A stretch of 64,000 nucleotides of DNA from Cryobacterium sp. Y50. GTDB lineage: Bacteria; Actinomycetota; Actinomycetes; Actinomycetales; Microbacteriaceae. Positions 16,943 to 25,953 of the stretch are shown in pieces. The stretch covers positions 62,001 to 126,000 of the forward strand of contig NZ_PJJM01000103.1 in assembly GCF_002929805.1 (NCBI RefSeq), given 5' to 3'. The notes beneath the pieces were generated by a model that worked only from the letters and a program-made list of their open reading frames with translations, ran no database searches and had not been told where the DNA came from. Made by a program: the position numbers and the translations under genes. The first letter of the stretch is position 1; each line of letters opens with the position of its first letter.

Positions 16943-18400
16943 CTAGTGAGTGGACGCCTCAGTGGCGATCTCACTGTGGTCGCCCGACCACAGGGTGTGA
17001 AAGGTGCCGGGCATGTCGACGCGGTTGTAGGTGTGCGCGCCGAAGAAGTCGCGCTGTCCCTGCACGAGGGCGGCCGGCAGCCGTTCGCTCGCGAGCGAGT
17101 CGAAGTAGCTCAGGCTCGAGCCGAAGCCGGGAACCGGGATGCCCGACAGTGCGGCGGTCGAGACGACGCGGCGCCACGCGGCCTCACCGGCAGCAACGGC
17201 CTCGGCGAAGTACGGGTCAACGAGTAGGCTCGGAATCGACGGGTCGTTGTTGTAGGCATCGACGATGCGGTTGAGGAACTGGGCGCGAATGATGCAGCCG
17301 CCGCGCCAGATGGTGGCGATGGCGCCCTTGTCGATGCTCCAGCCGTACTTCTTCGCTCCGGCGATGATGGCGTCGAAACCCTGGGCGTAGGCGACGATCT
17401 TCGAGGCGTACAGCGCCTGGCGCACGTCGTCCTGGAAGGTGTCTCCCACGATCGCAATCTCCGGACGCGCAGCGAGGGTGGCGCGCACCGGTCCGCGCTG
17501 CTCCGGGTGTGCCGACACCGCGCGGGCGAAGACGGCTTCGGCGATGCCACCGACGGGAACGCCGAGGTCGAGGGAGTTCTGAACGGTCCAGACTCCGGTT
17601 CCCTTGGAGCCGGCCTCGTCGAGCACGATGTCGATGAAGGGCTTACCGGTCGTAGCATCAACCTGGCGCAGGATCTCCGCGGTGATCTCGATGAGATAGC
17701 TGTTCAGCTCGCCCGTGTTCCACTCGGCGAAGGTGTCCGCGATCGCCGCGGGGGAGTGGCCGCCGACGCGACGCAGCAGGTCGTACGCCTCGGCGATGAG
17801 CTGCATGTCGGCGTATTCGATGCCATTGTGGATCATCTTGACGAAGTGGCCGGCGCCGTCGGTGCCAATGTGGGTGACGCAGGGCACACCGTCGACGACC
17901 GCGGCGATAGATTCGAGGATCGGGCCGAGGGTCTTGTAGGCCTCCACCGAACCGCCGGGCATGATGCTCGGGCCATTGAGGGCGCCCTCTTCACCACCGG
18001 AGATGCCGGCGCCGACGAAGTTGATGCCCTTGGCACTCTGTTCCTTTTCCCGACGGATGGTGTCGGTGAATTCGGCGTTGCCGCCATCGACGATGATATC
18101 GCCGGGTTCGAACAGCTCGGAGAGCTGAGAGATGACCGCATCCGTTCCGCGGCCGGCCTGCACCATGATGAGGGCGGTGCGCGGTTTGGTGAGCGAGGCG
18201 ACGAAGTCGGCGATGTTCTCTGAAGCGACGAAGTTTGCTTCCGGGTGTTCGGTCATGAGCAGGCGGGTGCGCTCGGGAGAGCGGTTGTACACCGCGACCG
18301 TGTTTCCCTCGCGGCCGGCGAGGTTGCGGGCGAGGTTCGAGCCCATCACCGCCAGTCCGACGACACCAATATTTGCCTGTGCTTGCCGAGACTCTGACAC
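16943..18400 (-). CDS. gnd: 6-phosphogluconate dehydrogenase (decarboxylating)
   Basis: Gnd oxidises 6-phosphogluconate to ribulose-5-phosphate and CO2 with NADP+. The 485-residue long-form enzyme has an N-terminal Rossmann motif (VVGLAVMGSNLARNLAGR), the DGGNAEFTDT segment, GAGISGGEEGA with the substrate loop, the catalytic KMIHNGIEYADMQ and a C-terminal swap domain. The GTG start is set by AGGAG eight bases upstream. It lies 99 bases downstream of the gntR-type regulator on the same strand and near gluconokinase, so gluconate would enter the pentose phosphate pathway through it. Confidence 0.96.
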   Translation of the reverse strand: MSESRQAQANIGVVGLAVMGSNLARNLAGREGNTVAVYNRSPERTRLLMTEHPEANFVASENIADFVASLTKPRTALIMVQAGRGTDAVISQLSELFEPGDIIVDGGNAEFTDTIRREKEQSAKGINFVGAGISGGEEGALNGPSIMPGGSVEAYKTLGPILESIAAVVDGVPCVTHIGTDGAGHFVKMIHNGIEYADMQLIAEAYDLLRRVGGHSPAAIADTFAEWNTGELNSYLIEITAEILRQVDATTGKPFIDIVLDEAGSKGTGVWTVQNSLDLGVPVGGIAEAVFARAVSAHPEQRGPVRATLAARPEIAIVGDTFQDDVRQALYASKIVAYAQGFDAIIAGAKKYGWSIDKGAIATIWRGGCIIRAQFLNRIVDAYNNDPSIPSLLVDPYFAEAVAAGEAAWRRVVSTAALSGIPVPGFGSSLSYFDSLASERLPAALVQGQRDFFGAHTYNRVDMPGTFHTLWSGDHSEIATEASTH

Positions 18401-18499
18401 GTTTTCTCCTTTGGGGCTGTATTGAACAGGCCACTGTCAAGGCTAGTCCACGAGACTGTTCGGTCTCACCTTCGAGGGTCAGGTGGAGCGCAGCGCGAC

Positions 18500-19294
18500 T
18501 CAGACGACAGCGTTACCATCCCAGATGGAACTCATCTCGTTGAAAGCACGTTCCATGATGCCGAGCATGGCTTCGTGAGCGGCTTCCGGATTACCGCGTT
18601 GAATAGCGCTAGCGACGTCGACGTGTAATTGCAACGCCTCGTTATGCGGATGCCGCGGCATCAGCCCGTAATTCGTGCGGCCGGTCAGTACCTCGGCAAC
18701 GAGGCTGTTGAGCTTGGCGAACATCTCGTTGCCCGAACTGGCCAAAACCAGGCGGTGAAACTCGATGTCAAGCACGAGAAAGGCTTCGGGGTCATCGGCC
18801 TGGCCGGCCGCCCACAATTTTCCGGCCAGTCCCATCAGTTCGCTGGCGTCTGCTAATGGCGCGCGAATAGCGGCCAGCCGAGCAGCCTGCGGTTCGATGG
18901 CAGTTCGCAATTCGGTCAGGGAACGTAGTTGTGCGATACGAGCCGGCGATGCGAGGCGCCAGCGGATTACTTGGGGGTCGTACAGATTCCACTCCGAAGC
19001 CGGCAGAATCTGCACGCCGACTCGGCGGCGAGACGCGAGCATGCCCATGGAGGCGAGTACCCGGATGGCCTCACGCACCACTGACCGGGAGACGCCGAAC
19101 CGTTCTTCGAGTTCCTCGATACGAAAGACGGATCGACTCGCGAGTTCGCCAGCACAAACAGCCAGGCCGAGCAGGTCGACGACGCGGGCGTGCAGGCTGG
19201 TTGCCGGGGCGCTGTCGTCGAGACCAGAGGTCGGGTCGACGAGCGAGGCCTCGCCGGACCCGGCCATCACATTGTGTTTCATATGCTTGATCAT
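18500..19294 (-). CDS. GntR/FadR-family transcriptional regulator
   Basis: An N-terminal winged helix (about residues 30-100; LEERFGVSRSVVREAIRVLAS, then MLASRRRVGVQI) precedes an all-helical FCD ligand domain with the metal-binding pattern around DIEFHRLVLASSGN and LHVDVASAIQRG. This is the architecture of sugar-acid repressors of the FadR/GntR subclass. Three in-frame ATGs (19294, 19282, 19267) are possible. It is divergent from the sugar-acid transporter operon and upstream of gnd, so I infer it represses both. The inducer is probably a hexonate or its phosphorylated or dehydrated product. Confidence 0.9.
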   Translation of the reverse strand: MIKHMKHNVMAGSGEASLVDPTSGLDDSAPATSLHARVVDLLGLAVCAGELASRSVFRIEELEERFGVSRSVVREAIRVLASMGMLASRRRVGVQILPASEWNLYDPQVIRWRLASPARIAQLRSLTELRTAIEPQAARLAAIRAPLADASELMGLAGKLWAAGQADDPEAFLVLDIEFHRLVLASSGNEMFAKLNSLVAEVLTGRTNYGLMPRHPHNEALQLHVDVASAIQRGNPEAAHEAMLGIMERAFNEMSSIWDGNAVV

Positions 19295-19333
19295 ATCGGT
19301 ACGCCGGGAAACTTGAATAAGTATGCTTTATTC
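19281..19333. promoter_or_regulatory. Candidate operator region of the divergent gntR / sugar-acid operon
   Basis: Two inverted repeats lie in the divergent control region: ATATG-6-CATAT at 19281-19296, overlapping the first gntR start, and GAATAA-7-TTATTC at 19315-19333. Both are A/T-rich in otherwise G+C-rich DNA. Either could be the site of the GntR-type regulator. No canonical promoter hexamers were convincing. Confidence 0.35.
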
Positions 19334-19420
19334 GGTAGCGTGACTTTTTGAGACAGATGTAAAGATGCATTCTGTCGGGGACCGTGGCTCACAGCGCCGG
19401 TTCTGCGAATGGGAGACACA

Positions 19421-20707
19421 GTGAAGCGTCATTCAGTTGTTCGCGTTGCGGCCATCGTCGCAGCGACATTTTTCGCCGCCGGCACACTCACCGCGTGCAG
19501 TGCCGGTGATGATGGGGGCTCGAAGACCCTTCGGGTCACTCTGGCCAATCACGTCTGGACTGACACTATCAAGAGTAAGCTACCCGAGTTCGAGGCCGCC
19601 ACCGGCTTGACCGTGGAACTCAGCCAGTACGGAGAGGATCAGCTCTCTGACCAGTACAACGTCAAGCTGAATGCCGGTACAGACGAGATCGACGTCATGA
19701 TGTACCGCCCGCTCCAGGAAGGCAAACTGTTCGCCAAGAACGGTTACCTGGGCGACCTGAGCGATGACGTCGAGTCGAATGCCGTTTGGGACTGGAGCGA
19801 CTTCCAATCCGGACCGGTCGAGTCGACGACCTACGATGGCAATGTCGTCGGGGTACCGATCATCACCGAGCAGGAAGTGCTGTATTACCGTAAGGACCTT
19901 CTCGCCAACGCCGGCCTCGAGGTGCCCACCACCATGGACGAGCTCGAAGCCGCCGCCAAGGCTATCTCAGAACAGAACCCCGGCGTTGCCGGCTTCGTCG
20001 CTCGCACCGGGAAGTCCGCCGCCGTCACCCAGTTCTCGAGCTTCCTCTACAGCTTCGGTGGCGACTTCATCGACGAAAACGGTGACTCCGCTGTCAACAG
20101 TTCCGAAGCCAAGGAAGCCTATGCCTTCTATGGCGGGCTGATTCGCGACTACGGCCCCGAGAACGTCAGCACCGACATGAGCTGGCCCGAGGCGATGGCC
20201 ATCTTCACCCAGGGCCAGGCTGGTCTGTACACCGAGGCCGACAGCCTCTACAAAAATGCCACCGACCCCGCGACGTCCAAGGTGTCCGACACGGTCGGCT
20301 TCGCACCGATGCCCGCCGGTCCCGGCGGTTCCGTCGCCTACAACGTTCCGTCATGGGCGCTCGGCATCAATGCTGAATCCGCCAACTCGGCCGAAGCCTG
20401 GTCATTCATCGAATGGGCCACGAGTGCGGAACTGACCCTGGTGGTGCAGCAGGATGGTGTTCCCGGCGCACGTCAGTCGGTGTGGGAAGACCCGGCCGGT
20501 ACATCGACCTACCCGGCTGACCTCGCTGCGGCGATCGCCACGAGCACGAAGAACGGTGTCGGTCATGACCGACCGCTCGTCATCAAGGTGCCCGAAGCAC
20601 GTGAGATCGTCGGAGACCCGATTGTCATTGCTATAACCGGTGGAGATTCCGATGCAGCAGCGGATGCCGCGAGCGATGCCTTCCAGGACATCCTCGACGA
20701 GGAATAG
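19421..20707 (+). CDS. ABC transporter sugar/sugar-acid-binding lipoprotein
   Basis: This is an extracellular solute-binding protein of family 1. The signal peptide ends in the lipobox LTAC near residue 26, so it is lipid-anchored. The rest follows the SBP type-1 pattern (ITEQEVLYYRKDLLANAG, AAAKAISEQNPGV, and a FTQGQAGLYTEADSLYKN region). A GTG at 19421 with GGGAG five bases upstream is preferred to an in-frame ATG at 19409 that overlaps that ribosome site. It heads the catabolic operon; the substrate is inferred to be an aldonate or uronate from the downstream enzymes. The nearby operon encodes no ATPase, so a shared MsiK-like ATPase is expected elsewhere. Confidence 0.9.
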   Translation: MKRHSVVRVAAIVAATFFAAGTLTACSAGDDGGSKTLRVTLANHVWTDTIKSKLPEFEAATGLTVELSQYGEDQLSDQYNVKLNAGTDEIDVMMYRPLQEGKLFAKNGYLGDLSDDVESNAVWDWSDFQSGPVESTTYDGNVVGVPIITEQEVLYYRKDLLANAGLEVPTTMDELEAAAKAISEQNPGVAGFVARTGKSAAVTQFSSFLYSFGGDFIDENGDSAVNSSEAKEAYAFYGGLIRDYGPENVSTDMSWPEAMAIFTQGQAGLYTEADSLYKNATDPATSKVSDTVGFAPMPAGPGGSVAYNVPSWALGINAESANSAEAWSFIEWATSAELTLVVQQDGVPGARQSVWEDPAGTSTYPADLAAAIATSTKNGVGHDRPLVIKVPEAREIVGDPIVIAITGGDSDAAADAASDAFQDILDEE

Positions 20708-20723
20708 CCACCTCCACCGAGTC

Positions 20724-20755
20724 GGGGCGAATGGTCGACAACGATCGTTCGCCCC
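20724..20755 (+). promoter_or_regulatory. Intercistronic hairpin between binding-protein and permease genes
   Basis: GGGGCGAA (20724-20731) pairs with TTCGCCCC (20748-20755), and the stem can continue inward by five pairs including two wobbles, leaving a six-base loop. There is no T-run. Its place after a binding-protein gene suggests mRNA-end protection or attenuation that keeps binding protein in excess over permease, as established for malE-malF. Confidence 0.65.
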
Positions 20756-20803
20756 GCCAGTCCTCCTTCTTCAGAACGCGCAATACCAAGTGTGAGGTGA
20801 ACG

Positions 20804-21727
20804 ATGACCACGATGGTCACCACCAAGCCCTCGAGGTGGAAAAACTATTCCACCTGGGCAAATCGGCATCGCAAGTGGCTCTTCGCTGCTCCCGCGATGA
20901 TCTTCGTCGGGCTACTCATAGCCGTGCCGCTGGGCTGGACCCTGTATCTCAGTGTGACCGACTCCGAGGGTTCGGTGCGCGCCGCATCCAATCTGGTGGG
21001 ATTCAGTAACTATTTCGAAGTGCTCACCGACACGGAACGCTTCTGGCCAGCCGTGATGCGCACCTTCGTCTTCACTGGAGGAGCGCTCGCCATTGAGCTC
21101 ATCCTGGGAATGTGTATCGCTCTTCTCCTCTGGCGCCCATTCCGCGGCGAGAAATGGGTTCGCGTCGCGATCCTGCTGCCGTTGGTCGCGACTCCGGTCG
21201 CCGTCGGCATGATGTGGCGCCTCATCTTCGACCCGAATATCGGTTTCGCCAATCAGGTATTGAACTGGGTCGGCATCCCAGCCCAGCCCTGGCTGTCCGG
21301 CCAGTACACCGCTTTACCGACGCTCATGTTCGTCGACATCTGGCAGTGGACTCCGATGGTCGTGCTGATGCTGCTCGCCGGCCTCACGTCGCTCTCTGAC
21401 GAACCCGATGAAGCGGCCCGCATCGACGGTGCCAACTCCTGGCAGCGATTCTGGTTCGTGACTTTGCCTCTGCTGCGTGCCACCGTCATCGTTACGATCG
21501 TGCTTCGGGGGATCGACGCCCTGAAGACGTTCGACATCCTCTATGCCACCAAGGGTAAGGGCGGCGGGTCGTTCCACGAGGTGGAGACACTCAACATCTA
21601 CGCCTTCGGCTTGAGCTTCGATTACAACGACTACGGGATCGCCTCCACCGTGTTGATCCTGTTCTTCCTACTCATCATCACGATCATGTGGGTGCTCACG
21701 TACCGCAGAAAGGCGAACCGGTCATGA
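20804..21727 (+). CDS. Sugar-type ABC transporter permease (MalF-like)
   Basis: A 307-residue inner-membrane protein with six predicted helices and the binding-protein-dependent permease loop (EAARIDGANSWQRFWFVTLP), the EAA motif that contacts the ATPase. GAGGTGA precedes the ATG at 20804. Its stop overlaps the start of the next permease (ATGA), so the two form a heterodimer pair. Substrate specificity is inferred only from the operon. Confidence 0.92.
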   Translation: MTTMVTTKPSRWKNYSTWANRHRKWLFAAPAMIFVGLLIAVPLGWTLYLSVTDSEGSVRAASNLVGFSNYFEVLTDTERFWPAVMRTFVFTGGALAIELILGMCIALLLWRPFRGEKWVRVAILLPLVATPVAVGMMWRLIFDPNIGFANQVLNWVGIPAQPWLSGQYTALPTLMFVDIWQWTPMVVLMLLAGLTSLSDEPDEAARIDGANSWQRFWFVTLPLLRATVIVTIVLRGIDALKTFDILYATKGKGGGSFHEVETLNIYAFGLSFDYNDYGIASTVLILFFLLIITIMWVLTYRRKANRS

Positions 21728-22605
21728 CCACGACTCTGTCAGCCCGTCCCGTTGCCGAGACATCGCGCTCGATCGCGACCGCGCGGCGGCGTCGCAAGCC
21801 GCGTGCCTACAAGATCTTCCGTGTCGTCGCACTGGCCCTGACGGTCTTGTTGTTTGTCGCACCGCTGGTCTGGATGTTCGTCGCGTCGCTCAAGACCAAC
21901 GTCGATATCTACGACGCCAGCAAGACCCTGTTCTTCACGCCGACCTTCGACAACTACGACAACGTGCTCAGCCGCAACAACTATTTCGGATTCATCTTCA
22001 ATAGTTTCTGGGTGGCCTTGCTCTCCACCTTGTTCTCCCTGCTCATCGGAGTTCCGGCCGCCTACGCGATGAGCCGGTTCGCCATGCACCGTTCCGCGCT
22101 CGTCGTGCTGATGGCCCGCATTATCCCTGGCGTCAGCCTGCTCGTGCCCTGGTACTTCATCTTCGCTAATATGCGCCTGGTCGGCGGCTTCGGCGTTCTG
22201 ATCCTGTCTCACATGTTTGTCGCGCTGCCACTCATCGTCTACATCATGATCAGCTACTTCGACTCGACTCCCCTTGAGCTGGAGGAGCAGGCGCAGGTGG
22301 ACGGCCTCACCCATATCGGTGCGTTCCTCCGCATCACGCTGCCGCTGTCGGTTCCCGGACTCGCGACCGCCGGAATTCTCTCGTTCATCTTTTCCTGGAA
22401 CAACTTCATGTTCGCTCTCGTGTTGTCCGGGGCCAATACCAAGACCCTTCCGGTGGCGATCTTCAACTTCGTCTCGTATGCCAGCATCGACTGGGGGAGT
22501 TTGATGGCGGCGGCCGTCGTCGTCACCGTTCCGATCATGGTGATCGCACTATTCACCCAGAAATACATCGTGTCCGGCCTCACCGCCGGGGCGACCAAGG
22601 GCTGA
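21724..22605 (+). CDS. Sugar-type ABC transporter permease (MalG-like)
   Basis: The 293-residue partner permease starts at the ATG overlapping the previous stop. A basic N-terminal tail (ATARRRRKPRAYK) precedes six hydrophobic segments. The C-terminal half has EEQAQVDGLTHIGAFLRITL, the EAA-type loop. ILSFIFSWNNFMFALVLSG is the typical MalG-family segment. It ends two bases before the gluconokinase start. Confidence 0.92.
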   Translation: MTTTLSARPVAETSRSIATARRRRKPRAYKIFRVVALALTVLLFVAPLVWMFVASLKTNVDIYDASKTLFFTPTFDNYDNVLSRNNYFGFIFNSFWVALLSTLFSLLIGVPAAYAMSRFAMHRSALVVLMARIIPGVSLLVPWYFIFANMRLVGGFGVLILSHMFVALPLIVYIMISYFDSTPLELEEQAQVDGLTHIGAFLRITLPLSVPGLATAGILSFIFSWNNFMFALVLSGANTKTLPVAIFNFVSYASIDWGSLMAAAVVVTVPIMVIALFTQKYIVSGLTAGATKG

Positions 22606-22607
22606 GC

Positions 22608-23141
22608 GTGGCCTTCCCTCCGATCATCGTCATGGGTGTTCAGGGCTCAGGCAAGTCGACCATCGGTGAACTTCTAGCTGAGCGACTCGGCACCCGATTT
22701 CTCGACGGCGATACCCTGCATCCAGCCGTCAACAAGGCGGTCATGGCGGCCGGCTACGCGTTGCAGGATGAACATCGGCTGCCTTGGCTGCACGCAGTCG
22801 GGCGCTGCCTGGCCGCGGACGAGCCAAGCGGCATTGTCATTGCCTGCTCGGCACTCAAACGCAGCTACCGCGACCTGTTGCGCAGCCACACCGCTGATCT
22901 TTTCGTCGTCGATGCCGAGGGGTCGATCGACCTCATAGCGGCCCGACTGCGCGCCCGAACCCACGAATTTATGCCTCCCGCGCTATTGCAATCACAGTTC
23001 GACACGCTCGAGGCACGCACAGACGGTGAACGCGGCGTGACCGTGGATATCGTCGAACCGCCCGGCACCATCGTCGAACGGATCGTCGCGGCTCTTGCCG
23101 CCGAAACAGAAGGTGGTGAGGTTGCCCTTGGCACACATTGA
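22608..23141 (+). CDS. gntK: Gluconokinase
   Basis: GntK phosphorylates gluconate to 6-phosphogluconate. The 177-residue P-loop kinase has GVQGSGKST at residues 9-17, FLDGDTLHP, the DEHRLPWL segment and CSALKRSYRDLLR, all characteristic of GntK. The GTG start follows the permease stop by two bases. Together with gnd upstream this gives a complete gluconate to ribulose-5-phosphate route. Confidence 0.93.
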   Translation: MAFPPIIVMGVQGSGKSTIGELLAERLGTRFLDGDTLHPAVNKAVMAAGYALQDEHRLPWLHAVGRCLAADEPSGIVIACSALKRSYRDLLRSHTADLFVVDAEGSIDLIAARLRARTHEFMPPALLQSQFDTLEARTDGERGVTVDIVEPPGTIVERIVAALAAETEGGEVALGTH

Positions 23142-24276
23142 ACGAGTAGAAATTTTTCTTGTTGCACCCCGTTGGTTGTTTGTGCGGTTGGAGACCAGCG
23201 ATGGCGTCGTCGGCTGGGGAGAGGCCAGCCTGGAAGGACATTCGGATGCCGTGCGAGCGGTGGTCGAACAGTTCGCTGAGTATCTCATCGGTACCGACCC
23301 TGCTCGCATCGAAGATCACTGGCAGGTCTTGACCAAGAGCGGGTTCTACCGCGGCGGTCCGGTTTTTGGCAGCGCGATCTCCGGCATCGACCAGGCCTTG
23401 TGGGATATCAAGGGCAAGGCTCTCGGAGTGCCCGTCTACCAGTTGCTCGGCGGTGCAGTGCGGGATCGAATCCGCATGTACGGCTGGGTCGGCGGCGACG
23501 ATCCCAGCGGAATCACCGATGCTGTCGCGGCGCAGGTCGCCGTAGGGTTGACCGCTGTCAAGATGAACGCCTCCGGCATCATGAGCCGGGTCGGCACGGT
23601 CGCCGAAATCGACGGCGTCCTGGAGCGTGTCGCCGCGGCACGCGACGTGCTCGGCCCCGACCGCGATGTGGCCGTAGACTTCCACGGCCGGTTCACGCTC
23701 GCCAACGCCCGCCGGATTGCCCCACTTCTGGAGCCGTTGCGCCCGTTTTTCATCGAGGAGCCGGTCGTTCCGGAGAACTCGCACCTGATCGGGCAGCTCA
23801 CCAAAGCCACGTCGATTCCGATCGCCACCGGAGAACGCCTCTATACCCGGCAGGACTTTCGTCCGGTTTTCGAGGCGGGAATCGCTGTGGCCCAGCCGGA
23901 CCTCTCCCACGCCTTCGGCATCTCGGAGGTGCGGCGTATCGCCGCGATGGCCGATATCTATGACGTGCAACTGGCCCCGCACTGCCCGCTCGGTCCGATT
24001 GCGCTCGCCGCCTGCCTGCAGGTGGGGTTCGCAACCCCAAATTACCTGATTCAAGAGCAAAGCATTGGTATTCACTACAACCAGGGGGCCGAGGTGCTCG
24101 ACTACGTGCTCGACAAACAACCGTTGAAATTCGTGAACGGCAACATCGAACTGTTGGCCGGCCCCGGTCTTGGCATTGAAGTCGACGAGGCCGCAGTGCG
24201 AGCCGCCGATTCGCGCGGGCACACCTGGCGATCACCGATCTGGCGGCACGCCGATGGCGCGCTGGCGGAATGGTGA
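23128..24276 (+). CDS. dgoD: Enolase-superfamily sugar-acid dehydratase, galactonate dehydratase-like
   Basis: This is a mandelate-racemase-type dehydratase, most like D-galactonate dehydratase, giving a 2-keto-3-deoxy sugar acid. Visible motifs are KMNASG, VDFHGRFTLANARR with the first metal ligand, FIEEPV with the second, ATGERLYTRQDF with the third, and APHCPLGPIALAA with the catalytic His. No good ATG exists. A TTG at 23128 has GAGG six bases upstream and overlaps gntK by 14 bases; GTG at 23113 or 23116 are alternatives. Substrate could also be another hexonate. Confidence 0.85.
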   Translation: MAHIERVEIFLVAPRWLFVRLETSDGVVGWGEASLEGHSDAVRAVVEQFAEYLIGTDPARIEDHWQVLTKSGFYRGGPVFGSAISGIDQALWDIKGKALGVPVYQLLGGAVRDRIRMYGWVGGDDPSGITDAVAAQVAVGLTAVKMNASGIMSRVGTVAEIDGVLERVAAARDVLGPDRDVAVDFHGRFTLANARRIAPLLEPLRPFFIEEPVVPENSHLIGQLTKATSIPIATGERLYTRQDFRPVFEAGIAVAQPDLSHAFGISEVRRIAAMADIYDVQLAPHCPLGPIALAACLQVGFATPNYLIQEQSIGIHYNQGAEVLDYVLDKQPLKFVNGNIELLAGPGLGIEVDEAAVRAADSRGHTWRSPIWRHADGALAEW

Positions 24277-24950
24277 CGGCCGTGACGACCTCCACGACAG
24301 CATTCGATTTCCTGGCCCGGCTGCAGCGGGAACGTCTGCTCGCCATTGTCCGCGGCAACAATCCAGACGCTGCGCTGGCCGCGTCGCTCACACTCTTCGC
24401 CAGCGGCATCCGCTTTCTTGAAGTGTCGCTCGTGACAACGGATTCCCTCGCCATCATCGCAGAGCTCGCTCGGCTGGCCCCGAGCGGCTGCGTCGTCGGC
24501 GCTGGTACGGTGCTCACCGTCGAGGATGTGCACCGCTCAGCGGCCGCGGGCGCGACCTTCATGGTCACCCCCGCCGTGACCGAGGCCGTCGCTGAATCGG
24601 CTCTGCTCGGCCTGCCGGTGTGCGCGGGCGCGCTCACCCCGACCGAAGTCGTTGCGGCCCGCCGAGCCGGCGCGACCGTGGTCAAGCTCTTTCCCGGATC
24701 ATTCGGCGGTCCGGCCTACCTCAAGGCGTTGCGCGACCCGCTCCCGGACGTGCCGTTCGTTCCGGTCGGCGGCGTCGACGCTGAGCGGGCCGCGGAGTAT
24801 TTCGCGGCCGGCGCCATCGCCGTCGGCATCGGCAGCCCCCTGCTCGGCGATGCTGCGCAGGGTGGGGCCCTCGACGCCCTGCGCGCACGCGCTGCCACCT
24901 TTCTGCAGGTGCGCGACCGGGTCGATCAGGCTACCGCGACTTGCCCATGA
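24270..24950 (+). CDS. KDPG/KDPGal-type aldolase
   Basis: This is a class I aldolase that cleaves 2-keto-3-deoxy-6-phospho(glu/galacto)nate to pyruvate and glyceraldehyde-3-phosphate. The 226-residue protein has the Eda family order: LAIVRGNN, LEVSLVTTDSLAII, GAGTVLTVEDVHRSAAAGA, the Schiff-base lysine in VVKLFPG, and PVGGVDAERAAEYFAAGA. The start overlaps the dehydratase stop and the stop overlaps the kinase start, so the three are coupled. Whether it is Eda or DgoA cannot be decided from the sequence. Confidence 0.92.
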   Translation: MVTAVTTSTTAFDFLARLQRERLLAIVRGNNPDAALAASLTLFASGIRFLEVSLVTTDSLAIIAELARLAPSGCVVGAGTVLTVEDVHRSAAAGATFMVTPAVTEAVAESALLGLPVCAGALTPTEVVAARRAGATVVKLFPGSFGGPAYLKALRDPLPDVPFVPVGGVDAERAAEYFAAGAIAVGIGSPLLGDAAQGGALDALRARAATFLQVRDRVDQATATCP

Positions 24951-25906
24951 CCGAAACCGACGTCGCGACGCTCGGTGAGACGATGGTCAGCCTGCGCACC
25001 GGCACCCCCTTGCGTCTCGGCGGTGCGCTGCAAATGAGCATGGCCGGCTCCGAATCGAATGTCGCCATCGGCCTGGCTCGGCTCGGTCACAGCGTGCGCT
25101 GGGGCGGCCGCGTCGGTGATGACGAGGTCGGCACCTATCTGCTGCGAACCTTGCGCGCCGAGTCTGTGCTGGTTGACACCGTTTCGATCGACCTTCACCG
25201 GGCCACCGGCCTCATGCTCGCCGAGCGGCGCATCAACGATCTCTCTCGGGTGAGCTACTACCGCACTGGATCGGCGGGCTCGGCGCTCAGCGAAACGGAT
25301 GCCTTGGCCTGCCTGGCCGTAACACCCCGACTCCTGCACGTCACGGGCATCACCCCTGCCCTCTCCGACTCGGCCGCGGCGGCCGTCACCGAGGCTGTGC
25401 GACTCGCCCGCGCTGCGGGTGCGCTCGTGAGCATCGATGTGAACTATCGCTCCAAGCTGTGGGGCATCGACGCCGCCCGAGCGCGCCTCACCCCCCTTGC
25501 CCGCAGTGCGGATATCGTCATCGCCTCCGACGACGAACTCGCGCTGGTCGTCAGCGACGCGGCGACGCTGGCCGGGGAGGCGGCCGCGGCGGCCGAGCTC
25601 ACGGCTTGCGGTGTTCGCGTTGTCGTCATCAAGCGCGGCGCGCATGGCGCGAGCGTCTATACCGACGGGCAGGTTGATCACGCATCGGCCCTCCCTGTCA
25701 CAGTGGTGGATACCATCGGTGCCGGAGATGCATTTACTGCCGGCTATCTGTCCGGCGTGCTCGACGGGCTCCGGCCGGTCGAGGCGCTGCATCGCGGCAC
25801 CGTCACCGGAGCCTTCGCAGTCGCCGCCATCGGAGACTGGGAGGGCGCGCCGACCCGCGCCGAACTCAAGCTGCTGGCTGCCCCGGACGGAGTCACGCTG
25901 CGCTAG
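24947..25906 (+). CDS. kdgK: 2-keto-3-deoxygluconate kinase, PfkB family
   Basis: This enzyme phosphorylates 2-keto-3-deoxygluconate or its galacto epimer for the adjacent aldolase. The 319-residue protein has the PfkB sugar-kinase fold: [23 protein letters not shown] near the N-terminus, the catalytic-base motif [16 protein letters not shown] near the C-terminus, and [11 protein letters not shown] in between, typical of KDG kinases. The ATG overlaps the aldolase stop (ATGA). Confidence 0.9.
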   Translation: MTETDVATLGETMVSLRTGTPLRLGGALQMSMAGSESNVAIGLARLGHSVRWGGRVGDDEVGTYLLRTLRAESVLVDTVSIDLHRATGLMLAERRINDLSRVSYYRTGSAGSALSETDALACLAVTPRLLHVTGITPALSDSAAAAVTEAVRLARAAGALVSIDVNYRSKLWGIDAARARLTPLARSADIVIASDDELALVVSDAATLAGEAAAAAELTACGVRVVVIKRGAHGASVYTDGQVDHASALPVTVVDTIGAGDAFTAGYLSGVLDGLRPVEALHRGTVTGAFAVAAIGDWEGAPTRAELKLLAAPDGVTLR

Positions 25907-25953
25907 CGTCGGCATCCGCTTCATTTCATCACGTTGACCACCAAGGAGAATCC

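Noticed and set aside
22969-24222. 417-residue antisense frame over gntK and the dehydratase
   Set aside because: It overlaps two genes with clear catalytic motifs and shows no protein features of its own.
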